Assembly: GCF_947179165.1 (NCBI RefSeq)
Contig: NC_077240.1
Location: forward strand, 28,624,001 to 28,688,000
Reading direction: 5' to 3'
Origin: Solanum dulcamara
Lineage: Eukaryota; Streptophyta; Magnoliopsida; Solanales; Solanaceae
Length of the DNA: 64,000 bases
Shown here in pieces: positions 12,816-25,772 of this stretch. The number at the start of each line of letters is the position of its first letter. The stretch's first letter is position 1. Under the pieces are notes generated by a model that worked only from the letters and a program-made list of their open reading frames with translations, was not told the DNA's origin and searched no databases. The translations under genes were made by a program, and so were the position numbers.

Positions 12816-14873
12816 ATGCTAAATAAAGGGGGCCCACAACTGATTTGGGACCATTTTTTGGTGAAAAAAAGTAATGTAGAATTGAGGGATTGCTCTAGCG
12901 TTTTACATCATGAGTATGGTATAAATGGGGTAGCTGAAGTTGAACAACCATCCGAGGAAGAAAATAGTGATTTTCTTGACTTTGAAAAGGAAGACTTAGA
13001 TGATGTTTCGGATCAGGATGATAACAAAGTTGATGAAGAATTGAGAGCATTTAGAGAAAAACTTAAAGAAGAAAAAAAAGTGAAGCTGCAAAGTAAAAAA
13101 AGAGAACTTAAAAAACTTTCAAACATCAAGAGGTTGAGCTTGGAGAGGCTGGTATAAATAAGAGATTTGAGAATATTTTCAACAATAAAGCAGCCAAATA
13201 TAATGGTATATGGGAGGTGATGAAGAGTTTATCGATTAATCTAATAAACCAAGTGAAGACAGTGATGAAGAGTTTGATGTTTTAGCACAATCAGATGTTA
13301 ATTTACCTTCAAGAAGAAAAAACAACAAATTGAGATATGATTATTCTTGTTCCATTTCTTTTTGTGAATTAGGTATATTATTTGAAAGTGCAACTCAGTT
13401 TAAAAAAGTTGTTGCCGATTATGTTGTGCTACATAAAGTTCAATTAAAGCTTAAACCCAATGAACCTCATAGAGTAAGGGTAAGATGTGTCGAAAAGTGT
13501 AAATGAAAACTTTACAAACTTGGATAAAGATATAGAAAAAAAATTGTAAAAAAATATTATCCTGCTTATAAATGTGTTACAAAGAACACGAACAAGTTGT
13601 GCTCAGCCAAAAATGTGAAAATGAAGATGAGGGATAGAATAATATTTCAACCTGACATTAGAGTTCATAAGCTTCAAGAGACAATAAAAAAAGAATGGAG
13701 ATTAAAAGTAGGTAGTTTAATATGTTATAGGGCAAAATAGAATGTTATTTTCAAGTTCGTGGGTGATTGAAAGCTTGAGTTTTCAAAGTTGTTAGATTGT
13801 GCTGATATGATCAAGAGTACAAATCCTGAAACTTCTTGTTGGGTGAGAACTGACAATGAAATAGTCCCTGACAGATATTTATTTAAATATTTCTATGTGT
13901 GCTTTGCTGCATTGAAGAATGAACGGCTGGAAGGTTGTAGAAGATTGTAGGGTTGGATGGATTTTTTTTTGAAGGTTCCTTATAGAGGATAATTATTTTT
14001 GGTTGTTGAAAAAAGTGAAAACCAAAAAATGTATCCAATAGCTTGGGTGGTGATTGATCAAGAAACTAAATACTCCTGGAGTTTTTTCTTAAGTTATCTC
14101 ATTCAAGATTTACAACTTGGTGATGAAAATGACACAACAATCATGTATGACATGCAAAAGGTATGCCTTATTTTATCTTATTTTTCTTTCAGTGTTCATT
14201 TTATCTCAATTCTATATCTCATTTGACTGCATTAGGAGTAAAAGGTATAGTGAGGTTGATGTGGTGGCCTGTCTACAAGAATGTTGTATTTGAGTTATAA
14301 TAACGTCTACAGGAATATATTATAATCTTGTCTACAAGTCTGTTGTATTTGATTTGTAGTTCAGCTAATGATTAAAATATCATGTTTTTGTTTAAGTTTT
14401 TATATAGAACTGAAATTCAGTAAGCTTTTGTATAAGTTATTGTTACATTTAACTACTAAAGTTTTTGTTACACTTAACTGCTGAAGCTTTTGAATTTATT
14501 GACTCTTGAAGCATTCGAAATAATTTCTTAGGATCTTGAGTCAGCTGGTGCTGACTTACTTCCTAATGCTGAAAGAAGAATGTGTGCAAAGACACATTTG
14601 GGTAAACTAGCAAAAGAAATGAAAAAGTGACGAAAGGAGAAAAGTATTTTGAAGGCGTGTCAAAGCTAGTTTTGAGGTAAAATTGAATGATGAGTTGGCA
14701 TATATGGAAAAACTCGCTGACACAATATGTGAGTCATTGCTTGTGTATAACCAAGCATATTGGTGTAGGACTTTATTTAGTGAAAGATCTAAATGTGTTG
14801 TGGTGAAAAATAATACGTGTGAAATATTTAATTCATAAATTATTGATCCTAAACACAAATCTGTGATTAGTAT
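12816..14873 (+). pseudogene. MULE (MURA-type) transposase, 5' part, disrupted
   Basis: The reading begins at 12816 with an acidic N-terminal part rich in EEE, DDVSDQDD and KK-rich segments. After a frame change near 13210 it continues through the MuDR-type DNA-binding region ('ELGILFESATQFKKVVADY', 13370-13430; 'RVRVRCVEKCK', 13475-13505). The DDE transposase block follows at 13990-14160 ('KMYPIAWVVIDQETKYSW'), with the downstream 'GADLLPNAERRMCAKTH' at 14550-14600. Several stops (13504, 13738, 13948, 13988, 14628, 14836) and frame changes make it non-functional. The frame ends exactly at the LTR retrotransposon inserted at 14874 and resumes at 25778. It is of the type that encodes a cut-and-paste transposase acting in the nucleus. 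Confidence 0.8.
14869..14873 (+). repeat. Target site duplication AGTAT (left)
   Basis: AGTAT directly precedes the 5' LTR. AATAT follows the 3' LTR at 25773-25777 with one substitution. Removing the element and one copy rejoins the transposase frame with no gap. Confidence 0.75.
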
Positions 14874-16966
14874 TGTAACGATCTGAACCATTATTAATCA
14901 TGATTAAAAAGAAATCACAAAAAAATTACTTGATTGGGTCCCACCATCCCTTTAGAGCAGGATGGTCCCACTTGAGCGGCACCGCTAGAGCGGAAATATG
15001 ATCGCCAGAGCGAGAGGTCGTGGGACAGAACTTAAATTGTGGATTTCTTATTTCCCATGCTTTCCGTTGGTCAACAACCAACTAAATCTAGACCCCACTC
15101 CTCCCAAGTGGAAGTTAGAGGCGAGGATTTCTGCAAAACCCTCCAAAAAGATTGCTCTTGACCTGTGGAGGGGAGGGGAGGGAATCTCAGCATTTGAAAG
15201 GCTTTAACCGGTAGAATTCAATTCGGTCTTGCCCGTACAACATCTGGAACCAATGATTTCAGCAACATTATCTCTTCACGGTTGCTTGGGCCCATGTAGG
15301 CTAGGCTTCTCTTTTGTGAGAGGTAAATCTATACCTATTGTGTAGTATAGAAAGAAATTTAATGAGAAATTATATAACTAAGTTGTGATCATGGGTCACA
15401 GACAGAAATTCGATTGTATTAGGGTCTAATTCGAATGTGACTTAAATACTGTAATGATTGGGGAAGTGTATTGGCTGTGATATTATTGCATACAGAAGGT
15501 TAATTTATAACGGTCATAGTCTTGCGTACATGAATATAAAACTAAGTAGACGTTGATGATAAAACCTTAAAGGTTTGATAGTGTAGGTGATGGTCTTTTT
15601 TTCCGTATATGTTTCATATACTTGTTAAATTACTTCATGATATGCATAGGTATGTATGATTAAGGGAAACATGTTAGACTTGATGTAATGATTAGTTATT
15701 GGCTTATTTTGTGATGAATTTATTTTTGGTATATAAAGTGGTCTATTGTTGATAGTTGTGGTTGGTTTGCATAATTGGATGGGGTATCACGTTTTGATAT
15801 ATTTTTGGATCGGGTGTTATGTTCCGATATAAATTTGGATTGGATATCACATTCCGACATAATTTTGGATTAGGTATCACATTTCGACATAAATGTGACT
15901 GAATTGGGTCCACTGAGAAGGTCCGAGCATGTGTGTGTGGATGGTTCCATGAGAGGACCTGATGATATCGGTATTTTAATGTAATAATAAGATTATTGGT
16001 GGGTGAGCCATGGATTAAGGACCTAAAAAGGAACCCTTGAGTTGAGGTGTGTTAGTTCTAAATAGTTGCGAGCATGTATAAATTTATTCACGGGTAAGAG
16101 TATGGGTCGTATTAGGCTTAATGTGACATATGTGTATATGAAGTATTCTATATTCATGAACTTAGAGGTGGAAGTTTCTTGTTGACAGGCAATTTTATCA
16201 TTGAAGTCGCCACGAGTAATTGTGGGAGTAGTAGTGGTTATCTAAATCGGGTTTAGTTAGGAAGTGCAATTGTGAGATGGATAGGACGTTATGTTGTGAG
16301 ATAATTTGGACTAAACCAGTGAAGGCTGGGTGAACTCATTGAGTAGTTTGAGTTGTTAGGAGGAGATTGTTAGATAAATGAACAGTAGTGAGGTGGACCC
16401 ATAACCCACAGGTCTTAATTGTAACTAGAGTGGGTAGTGAATATCTGAAGTGTAGAGTGGTAAACACCTTAAGGATGAGGTAAGGAATGTACCTATTGGT
16501 TGGGGTGGACAAGTTGATAAAAGGTAATTATTATGATGCCTCTTATTTTTCTGTTCATATATTATGTGGTAGGTATCAGATTGAACGATGATGCCTATTA
16601 GTACGTGTTGTTTGTACTGATACTATTTTTACTATACCATTTAGCATAATCTTGTTGCAGGGTCAGTGGAGTCTTCTAGGTGAAGGCGAAGATGATCTTC
16701 AAACAACTCCAACTTTTCCTTTCCTGTTGCTGGATATGTGTCTTTTACGTGTATTGTATATACCTATTTTAGACTAGTATCCATGTGGGTTTTATGTGTC
16801 ATTCTCGTATAGGTGTATTAGCACAGATTTCTATAAATATCTAGTTTATTTACTCAAGTTTTGATTTAAAATTCCACAATAATTTTTTTTATATTAGAGG
16901 TTAAGGGTTCTCCTACTTAAGTTCTAGAGTGGGTGCCCGCACGATCCAATTGGTTGGGTCATGACA
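14874..16966 (+). repeat. 5' LTR of the LARD-like element
   Basis: 2,093 bp, TGTAACG at the start and GACA at the end. It has a GC-rich block at 14957-15020 ('gagcggcaccgctagagcgg', 'gccagagcgag'), then a leader and a donor-like GAGAG|GTAAATC at 15323. Further on there is a 'ggatcgggtatcacgttccgac'-like tandem (15780-15900, period about 40 bp). The short open frame at 14998 overlaps the GC block and is not a gene. Confidence 0.8.
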
Positions 16967-18100
16967 ATTTGATATCAGAGCCCAGGTTACCTGTCTCTTA
17001 GTACAAGAGTAAGTGTAGAATAGACTCCTGCGGATTGTTGTGTTGACGTCCACATCTAATCTCCAGGAAGCTATGAAGCATTTTAGGAAATAGTTTCATT
17101 CTTTATCTCTCATTCGTGCGGTCTATCAGTTGTGGTATGAATTGATTCTAATTGGTATCTCTGGATTTTAATTGGTATCTCAACGAAGTAAACTAGATGT
17201 CGTGGTCACAACTGAATGTACACAAGTAAAGGAAATTGAAACTAAGAAGGTTCCAATTGGTATCTTGCCTTAGAGGCAGTGAGAATGCACGGATGATCAA
17301 TTAATGGTCATCCACGAAGCAGACTTAATTGATAGTTTTGGACTTGCTTGAGTTGTGTAGATAAATATGTGATTATGTGTATACTAACTCCTGATTTAAT
17401 ATATGCAATATCTTTGCCTGTGCATTGAGATTATGTGGTATATGTTTGCTAATAGTTCTATGAACTAGAGGTCGGGATTTTGAGTTATAATTGGATTATG
17501 TGCATTAGTCTTTTGTAAGTCACCAGGTGATTAAAGAATGAGTGCTGATACATTAAATGATATATTCGTGTGAGAGAATGTGACTTGTAAATGGTGCATG
17601 GACTTACCATTGGTAATAATCGGTAAGGAAAATTAACAAATGGGGACTGTGGAGAAACTCTAATTTCGGAGGAGTCGGAATTTGGTTGGAAATCAGGTGA
17701 GAAAAAGAGCGAGTGTTGTACAACAACTTAAGAGTGGTTATAAAGATTTCCTTAACATATTTCATGACTGGGCTAAAATAGGATGTTGTTAAACTACGTT
17801 TATCTGTTATGATAGGGTTGAACTGTTAGTTGAGTTAATATGATCTCAATGTTACCAGTTGTACTAAATTGTGTCTAACTTATCTTGTTGCCATTAGACT
17901 AATAGGGATAATAGATGACCCTGGTGGTGTGACTAGTCATTGTGCTAAGGTGATGGCAAGCGGCAATATCCTATGTGTAGTGCTCGATTTGACTGTAGGA
18001 CAGTCCATGTTAAAATTCTTGAGAAAAATAAGTCAAATGGGTTAAATTTAACTCCAAGAGTTCTAAAGGGGTATGGGGCAAGAAAAATGCCCAAGGGAAA
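16967..18100 (+). other. Retrotransposon interior, noncoding part
   Basis: Begins with the primer-binding-site-like TTGATATCAGAGC. No gag-like frame was found in any of the plus frames. This is expected of a large retrotransposon derivative rather than an autonomous copy. Confidence 0.5.
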
Positions 18101-18245
18101 TTTCTGATGACTTTTTCGGTGATTCCCGCACCAATGGGAATATTCCATTAGAGCGGGAATTATCTCGCCAGGGCGGGATCTCACGAGACAAAGACCTCAG
18201 AAAGGGGTCCCCTATTTTCCCCCTGCTTTTGCAATAAACTCCTAA
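18100..18245 (+). repeat. LTR-like GC block inside the retrotransposon
   Basis: 'ttagagcgggaattatctcg', 'gccagggcggg' and 'gagacaaagacc' followed by 'ttttccccctgctttt' repeat, in order, the GC block and start of leader of the flanking LTRs (compare 14960-15065). Related blocks lie at 19815-19900 (opposite orientation) and 20335-20430. The PTTP gene is therefore bracketed by pieces of LTR-like sequence. Confidence 0.5.
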
Positions 18246-18598
18246 GCACTTTTAATTATCTCTAATTTCAATATAGTGACCGACAAGGGCTGAATAGCCT
18301 TTAAAACGATAATATTAATATGTACGGTGATGCAAGAAAATTAAAATAATCCAGTGCTTACAAAAATAAGAGAAATAGTAAAAGAAAGCGGTAAATTATT
18401 TGTTTCTTGCCTAAACGAGGCAACCCAATCAAATAACAAAGTGTAGGTAAAGCTAGAAGAGCATTATTGGCCCGACAGGGACCAGGAAACGCAACGGCAT
18501 AGGAACCACGGGACCCCTACTAGTAAAGAGAAAGGGCCTAACTGGAAAAGGGGAGTGTCCTCATCTGAATCCAACCTCTTCGGAGGGTACTCTCCAGC

Positions 18599-19731
18599 CT
18601 AATCCTCGTTCAGGAAATTGAACTCGCGAAAGTCCCCGGGCTCCTGGGTGGGAAGCTCCCTTTGGGGAGCCACGCATGAGAAGGTGACATTGATCATCTT
18701 CCACATCCTCATCATGAGGCGGTCTTTCTCTATGATCTTCCTCATATCCCACCGGAGTTGGCGACGAAGCATCTCCTCCTCCATAGCAGTAGACGGTGGC
18801 ATTAGGCAGGGGTCTGGGCAAAGTGGACTCCTCATAGCCTCCAAACTGCAGCTAGGTCCTCCTCCAAGCGAGGGTCAACTGGTGGCTATAACTGAGTAGG
18901 AAGGGCAGCATCCTCGTTCTCATCCTCTGCTGCTGCTGCTTGGTTGCTCTTTGCGCCATCGGTCCGCCTCTTCTTCTGTCCTCAAAAATAGGCTCTCCTG
19001 ATAAGCAAGGGATGGAAAGGGAGATCCATGGGGAGTACCTCATCGAAGTCCAGTAGTGGCACCCCGACTGTCTTGCACATGGCAGTGATCAAGCCCGACA
19101 GGAAGAATGCCTTCTTATTGCCGTAGTAGAATATTTTCCACTCTGATATAATCTAGGCCTCCACCTTCAGGCCTATCCCCTGAATAACACAAGCCACCAT
19201 TAGAGACCTCGGAAAGGTCACATCGATACAATTGCTAAAAGTGAGGATCCTCTTTCTCACCAAGTGTAGCTACCTCTTAACATCGTCAGACCAGTTGGTG
19301 CTAGTGATGCCCTCTGTGCTGGGTTAGTAGACCTTTATCTGACGCTCTGGGACCACTAAAGTGTCCCGTAACCATTCTAAGTTCATCTCCCTCAGCTTGG
19401 CCTCATACTTAGCATTAGAGGCCTCAGGTACTTCGAGCACAACATTGATATAAGCGGGACTCAAGGGGATGTCCACTTCTCAGATTCTAATGGTGGGGTT
19501 AGGGTCATCCCAGCGAATCGTAGGGAGTATAGCATAGAACTCCCTCACCTAACTAGTGCGTACAGAGGGAGGGAATTCGGTCAAAGGGCCCCACCCGAGG
19601 GTAGGAACTCCTAACATATGAAAGCCTCTCTATGGTAGGAACTTGTTATTCCTGAGGTCATGGTGCCTCTCCCGAGAAGCGGCATCGGGGAATCGCATGA
19701 AAGGGAGGTTGACATCGTCGTTGTGAGCCAT
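18599..19731 (-). pseudogene. Putative plant transposon protein (PTTP) domain gene, decayed
   Basis: Reading the minus strand from an ATG at 19731 gives one long frame with about eight stop codons, then a frame change near 18845. Recognisable blocks are 'MRFPDAASRERHHDL' at the start, 'VREFYA' near residue 72, 'LVRKRIL' near 155, and 'SGLITAMCKTVGVPLLDFD' near 215-235. Later come an E/Q-rich stretch and a helical 'MLRRQLRWDMRKIIEKDR' near the end. This order matches the 'putative plant transposon protein' domain found in non-autonomous LTR elements; its biochemical role is unknown. Most stops are TAG or TGA at places where W, Q or R is expected, fitting C-to-T decay of methylated DNA. It is antisense to the LTRs. 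The 18561-18899 and 18852-19043 frames are shadows of it. Confidence 0.7.
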
Positions 19732-21400
19732 AGTAGTGTATCTGCAAGTTTCGCAAAAAATTTGGTTAGTACTCAATTGTATAAGTGTAAAAGCTGAGAT
19801 TAAGTGGGAAGGGGCCCCAAAAGCGAGGCCACTTCCTGGCGAAATCCTGCCAGAGTGGCAGGATCCCGCTAGTATGTCCCCACCAGAGCAGAATGAAGGT
19901 CTCTAAAGCAAACTTCATTCGGGAAGAACACCAGGCACGTCTATGGCACCTCCTCACCCTCGATTCATAAATTTCTTTAAAAATTTTCGCAGATCAGTAC
20001 TCCTAAGTGTCCTGGCAACATTTTTTTACAAAGGAAATTGGTTCAAAAACTCCAAATAACTAGCATAATCAAGGTTTGGGCAAAGAAAAATCTTTCAACT
20101 TCCACCCCCATATTCTAGTGCGATTCAGGTGAAATACGTTGTTAACTTATGCCCAAGGCGTCAGGAAGACATTGTGGATGTAAGAGGAGGGTCCATGCTA
20201 TGTTAATCTAGCATTGCAAGTAATATATTTCAAAAAGAGTTGAAAACTACCCTATGGGCCGTTGATTCTACTGATTCTTAGCATGTTGTCATTAGAATTT
20301 AAGTAGTAGCATGTTCTCCCCATCCTTTTCTGATCGCGTTTATCCCGCCAGAGCAGCAGTGTCCTGCTCCAGCATTGCTGCTCCAGCAAAAATATTCCCA
20401 CCGAAAAGGGATGAGGCGGGGTAGTTTGTTTTGAAAAGTGAGACCACTTCCTTTAAGTAATCCTTATCGAGCATGTATTCGAGGTATCTTCATTCGCCTA
20501 TAATTCAGAGTAAATGCACTTTTCCTTATGCCTTGAATGGTAGTGTGTATTCCAAGCGTGCCCCGACAAGTTCGTTCCTTTTTCTCGTATGTCATTCGGG
20601 GACGAACGAAAGGTAAATTAGTATCTATTATAATGATCTGAACCGTCATTAATTATGATTAAAAACAAATTGTAAGAAAATTACTCGACTTGGTCCCCCC
20701 ATCCCGCCAGAGTGAGATAGTCTCGTCTGAGCGGCGCCACCAAAGTGGGAATATGACCGCCAGAGTTGGAGGTCGTGGGACAGAAATTAAATCGTGAATT
20801 TATTATTTCCTCCACTCTTCCCAAGTGGAAATTAGAGGCGAGAGTTTTTGCAAAATCCTCCAAAAAGGTTGTTCTTGACCTATGGAGGAGAGGGGAGGGA
20901 ATCTCAATATTTGGAAGGCTTCAACCGGTGGAATTCAATCCGATCTTGTCAGTAGAATATTTGGAACCAATGATTTCAATAGCATTATCTCTCCACGGTT
21001 GCTTGGCACTCAGATAGGCTAGGCTTCTCTTTTCTGAGCGGTAAATCTATACCTATTATGTAGTATAGAAAGATATTTAATAAGAAATCGTATAACTAAG
21101 CATTGGTCATGGGTCATAGACATAAATTCAATTGTGTTAGGGTCTAATTCGAATGTGACTTGGGTAAAAAGATGTTATAATGATTGAAAAAGTGTATTGG
21201 TTGTGATATTATTGCATATAGACGGTTAATTTATAACGGACATAGTATTGCGTACATGAATATAAAACTAAGTAGCTATTAGTGATAAACCTTAAAGGTT
21301 TGGTAGTGTAGGTGATGGTCTTATTTTCCGTATGTGTTTCATATACTTGTTAAATTTCTTAATGATATTCATAGGTGTGTATGATTAAGGGAAATAGGTT

Positions 21401-24400
21401 TGTCACGCCCCGAGAGGGTACCCTAAATGTGACCGGCACTCAGGAACCATTTCTGGCTCCCAAGCGAACCACATAGCCTGATCACACATACGTTCATTCG
21501 TCCAATCAGCGGAAGACTTAAAATAAAGAAAATATTGGGTGGACAAATCCCAAATCAATAATCTAACTCAAGAAATAAAGGCCATGGGCCAACAAGTTAA
21601 ACTTCAATCTTTGTCATTAAAATAGTTTTGACAAGAATAATTCAAGGAGAGAAAATACTCAATCTACACATCACTATTTAGTCTATGAAGCCTCTATCAC
21701 TACTATCTAATTGGTGTCAATAACATGCTCATATCTACCTCAAATAAAAAATGAAAAGGGCTCACTCGACGCAAGAATAACATAAGTTGTGTCCTCCGAA
21801 TGTAAGGGAGGACTCACCAATATGCTAAGTGTGAATAGATCCTCAATGGTGCACCTATTGACGATCTCTTAAACCTGCCGTTGCATCATGAAATGATGCA
21901 GGTCCAAATGGATGTCATTACATGGAATGTACGAGTATGTAATATGGAAGAATGAAACATACCTTAAGAAAGAGTAACGTTGGTTCAAATACCTCAATTC
22001 AGAAAGATAAGAGAGACTTAATCAAAGTGTCATAAGTCTAAAGTAAGGATACAGTTTTAGACGAAGACCAATCATATACCATACAACCCATTCCAATCAT
22101 GTATAATACAGTTTAATCAAACCATTTACAATTCGATCCCATCCAATCATATACCGCTCTATTCAACCCAATCCAATCGTACACTATTCGATCACATATT
22201 ATTTAATCCAATCCACCACATATCACCTACTCCAATTCAATCATACACAATCCAATCCAATTCAATCATATACAATCAACTCAATAAACAACTCAATAAT
22301 CAAATCAAAGGACTCAACTCAATAAATATACAACTTAGAATTTAGAAATGTTATACAATCCAACTCATTCATCAAACAATCTCAATCGAACCAATCATAT
22401 CATGCACAAACCACTCAATTTGGGAGTTTCTCTAACCGATAATAATCCCACCACCTATATATAGGTGATGCACAATGAGTCACGTCGTTGCCACATCCGT
22501 TCATACTTGCCAGGATATAAATGACTCAAACCAATCATGGATCCGTCAATCAATCAAGTCCTATCATTTCAGGATAATAAAATAGGGAAACATCCGACAT
22601 GGTACAATCCTTTCCTACGTTGGCGGCGTAGTTTATGGGATTCGAGTATGGACTATATTCTTACCTAATTCGGTGCTCAATACTCCTCCCAAGACTCAAT
22701 ATGCACATATCTATCAAGTGAGTAAAATATTCAAAATACTCATTTAGTCTCTTAGGACTTAATTTCAAATCAACTCATTTAGTTTCATTGGACTCTTTTC
22801 AAAACTCAATCAAACTGGTCTCATTGGACCTTCTTTCAAATCAACTCATCTCAATCATCAAATTCTTCTCTTCAAATTTGATACCATTTTAACTCAATGG
22901 ATGTAGAAAAATATTAGATGCGTTTAGAACATAATTTTAACTCCTCAACTCAAACTCAAAATAAACATTTTTGTAAAAGAAATACTGAACTCATTTATAC
23001 TCAAAATACTCATGTTCAAAAATAATTGAAAGACTTATCGAACTCAACTCATGCTTAAACTATTTTTAAATCATAGATGAACAATAATCATTCTTTAAAC
23101 TCAAAAATAGTGTATAAATAGTTTATGCAAAATGTTCACAAATTATTTATTTAAAACTCCCTCTCAAAAGATCATTTATTTTCAAAATGTTCATAAGACT
23201 CCAATCAAATTAATTTATGCAATTCACATGTCACATAATCACATTAGACTCTAATCTACTTTATCACACAACATCCTCATCAACAAAACCTCTTCATTCA
23301 CGTCATCGTCAAACATCATTATCGTATCATCATCACATCATAATAATTCCATTTAATTCTTTTCATTCTAATCAATACACATACACAAACCACCCATCTC
23401 AAACTCAAGACAAATTATGAGCAAAAGAAATCTCACCTTGGGTTCATGTGAATGAGTACATGAATCCATACTCTCAACAAAACTCAACTCAAGAACACCA
23501 TCAATACATATGAATTTATATACCAAAATTTCATTAGTAGTCAACAATATGAAATATAACTATTTAGTCATTCAAGTCATGAAAATCATCATTCAATTAA
23601 TAATATAAAAAAAATATTCTATAGTTTAGGAAGTTCAAGAAAATCTTTATAGAAATTTCAAACCTTTCACAATATTCATCCAACACATCTATGGGGCATA
23701 TGGAAAAACTCAATCGATATTTTAGGTTAGACTTACATACCTTAGAGTAGATTTTGAAAAAACCTTATTGTTGGGTCTTCAATGGGAAGCTTGAATCTTT
23801 GAATTTTTGGGGGCAAATCTTGTTAGAGATGTTTGGAAGAGAAGAGGATGGAGATTAGGGTTTTTAGAGGGAGGAACAAGGCTAAAAATATGGTCCAAAT
23901 CGTCTAAGGCTAGATTATATATAATTAGGGAAAAAGTCCAGTTTGCCCTTCCTCAAAATCAGGAAAACTGGGCAAAATTTCCTACTGGCACTATAGTGGC
24001 GCGTCGCGCCACTACAGTGCCAAGCCAAAATAGGCTTAAAACCTGCACATCTGATAGTGGCACGTCGCGCCAAGGACCAAAATACTGAGGCTTGTTCCTG
24101 GCGCGATAGTGGCGCGTCGCGCCACTGCGGCGCCAAGCCCAGGCTTCCTGCAGTCACAACCCAGGCCTGAAATTCCGGCAGTACTAGTCCATCTTAGGAT
24201 AGTCATAACTTTTGACTCCTAACTCCAAAATTTACAATCTTAGTGGAGTTGGAAAGAAGACTCAAAGTCCTTTAATTTTATAGGTCATGGGCCACCCAAT
24301 TCATCCTATTTTAGGATACATGGTCTTTAGAAGTCGACCCCTTATACGAACCTATCTGAAAACTTAATCGATTGGGATTCTTTGAACTCGACTAGGTGTT

Positions 24401-24555
24401 AGAGATCCCTTATGACCCCTAAACACATCTATCACACTTAAAATACTTAGGAATTAATTCTAACTTATATATAAAATTACAAGTCGTATGGTTAGAATCT
24501 ACACACACGTGGAGAAAACTTTATGTCTTTGCGAAAAATTTTCAGGGGTGTTACA
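21401..24555 (-). mobile_element. Solo LTR 1 (gypsy type), 3,155 bp
   Basis: On the minus strand it begins TGTAACACCCC and ends CGGGGCGTGACA, the usual gypsy LTR termini. AGGTT flanks it exactly at 21396-21400 and 24556-24560. The uninterrupted sister LTR (15665-15680) shows the pre-insertion site. There is no coding sequence. Minus-strand order: CpG palindrome block (24126-23995), TATA box (TTATATATAA near 23913-23925), leader, then splice-donor-like AAG|GTATGTAAG at 23740. Open frames at 23217, 23807 and 23915 are chance. Confidence 0.85.
23995..24126 (-). promoter_or_regulatory. Three CpG palindromes upstream of the solo LTR 1 TATA box
   Basis: AGTGGCGCGTCGCGCCACT, a perfect 9-bp-arm palindrome around a central T, occurs at 23995-24013 and 24108-24126. 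A variant (AGTGGCACGTCGCGCCAAG) is at 24056-24074. The spacings are 61 and 52 bp. The block lies 70-200 bp upstream of the minus-strand TATA box, the place of enhancers in plant LTRs. Confidence 0.7.
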
Positions 24556-25772
24556 AGGTTAGACTTGATGCAATGATTAATTGCTAGCTTGTTTTATGAT
24601 GAATCTATTTTTGGTGATATAAATTGGTCTACTATTGATAGTTGTGGCTGGCTTGCATAATTGAATTGGATTTCACATTCCGACATATATTTGGATCGAG
24701 TGTCACATTTTGTTATATTCTTTGATCGGGTGTCACATTTTGACATAAATATAACTGGATTGGGTCCCTTGAGAGGAATGAGCATGTGTGTGTAGATGGT
24801 TAGTGGTGGATGAGCCATGGATTAAGGACCAAAAAAAGAACCCTTGAGTTGAGGTGTGTTAGTTCTGAATAGTTGAGAGTGTGTATAAATTTATTTGTGG
24901 GTAAGAGTATGGGTCGAATTAGGCTTGATGAGATATATATGTATATGAAATATTCTATATTCATGAACTTAGAGGTGGAGATTGCTTGTTGACAGGCAGT
25001 TTTATCATTGAAGTCTCTACGAGTAATTGTGGGACTAGCACTGGTTGTCTAAAATGGTTTAGTTTGGATGAGTAGTTGTGAGATAGATAGGCCCTTATAT
25101 TGTGAGAAAAATTAGACTAAACCAGTGAAGGCTGGGTGAACTCATTGAGTGGTTAAGGTTGTTAGGCGGAGACTGTTAGATAAATGAGCAGTAGTGAGGT
25201 GGGCCCATAACCCACATGTCTTAATTATAACTAGAGTGGGTAGTGAATTCCTGGAGTGTAGAGTGGTAAAGGCCTTAAGAGTGAGGTAAAGAATGTACCT
25301 ATTGGTTGGGGGTGGACAAGTTCATAAAGTGTAATTATTATGATGCCTCTTATTTTTTTGTTCATATACTATGTAGTAGGTATCAGATTGAACGATGATG
25401 CCTATCAATACGTGTTGTTTGCACTGATACTACTCTTGCTATGCCACTTGACATAGTTTGGTTGTAGGGTCAATGGAGTTTCCTAGGTGAAGGCAAAGAT
25501 GATCTTCCGACAACTCCTACTTTTCCTTTCCTATAGTTGAAGTTGTGTCTTTCATATGTATTGTATATACCTATTTTAAAGTAGTATCCGTGGGGATTTT
25601 ATGTGTCATTTTCGTATAGGTGTATTAGTACAGATTTCTATATATATCTGATTTATTTACTTAAGTTTTGATTTAAATTTTTGCAGTGCTTTTTTTATAT
25701 AAGGGGTTAATGGTTCTACTACTTAAGTCCTAGAGTGGGTATCTGCATGGCCCGATGGATTGGATTGTGACA

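Larger units (their letters stand above)
14874..25772 (+). mobile_element. LARD-like LTR retrotransposon with antisense PTTP gene
   Basis: Two direct LTRs (14874-16966; 20629-25772, the latter with a nested insert) enclose 3.7 kb. The 5' LTR is followed at 16969 by TTGATATCAGAGC, a slightly mutated version of the initiator tRNA-Met primer site TGGTATCAGAGC. Before the 3' LTR, 'ggggacgaacgaaagg' (20600) resembles the usual Solanaceae gypsy 3' end and polypurine region. No gag or pol frame is present on the plus strand. The interior carries only a decayed minus-strand PTTP-type gene, so the element was non-autonomous and relied on another element's enzymes. Confidence 0.75.
20629..25772 (+). 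repeat. 3' LTR of the LARD-like element, split by a solo LTR
   Basis: It starts TATAATGATCTGAACC, the 5' LTR start with TG mutated to TA, and ends GTGACA. After removing 21401-24555 and one AGGTT copy, about 1,984 bp remain and align throughout with the 5' LTR apart from small deletions. The donor-like GAGCG|GTAAATC is at 21041. The short frame at 20766 is not a gene. Confidence 0.8.

Noticed and set aside
18561..19043. Several overlapping frames on both strands
   Set aside because: Shadows of the decayed minus-strand PTTP gene; the plus-strand frame at 18618 is its complement.
23807..24157. Frames over the GC-rich block of solo LTR 1
   Set aside because: They arise from CpG-rich palindromes lacking stops; the equivalent frames in solo LTR 2 encode different peptides.
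21401..24555. Gene or complete retrotransposon with internal coding region
   Set aside because: No primer site, gag/pol frames or paired LTRs inside; one target duplication flanks the whole unit, so a solo LTR explains it better.
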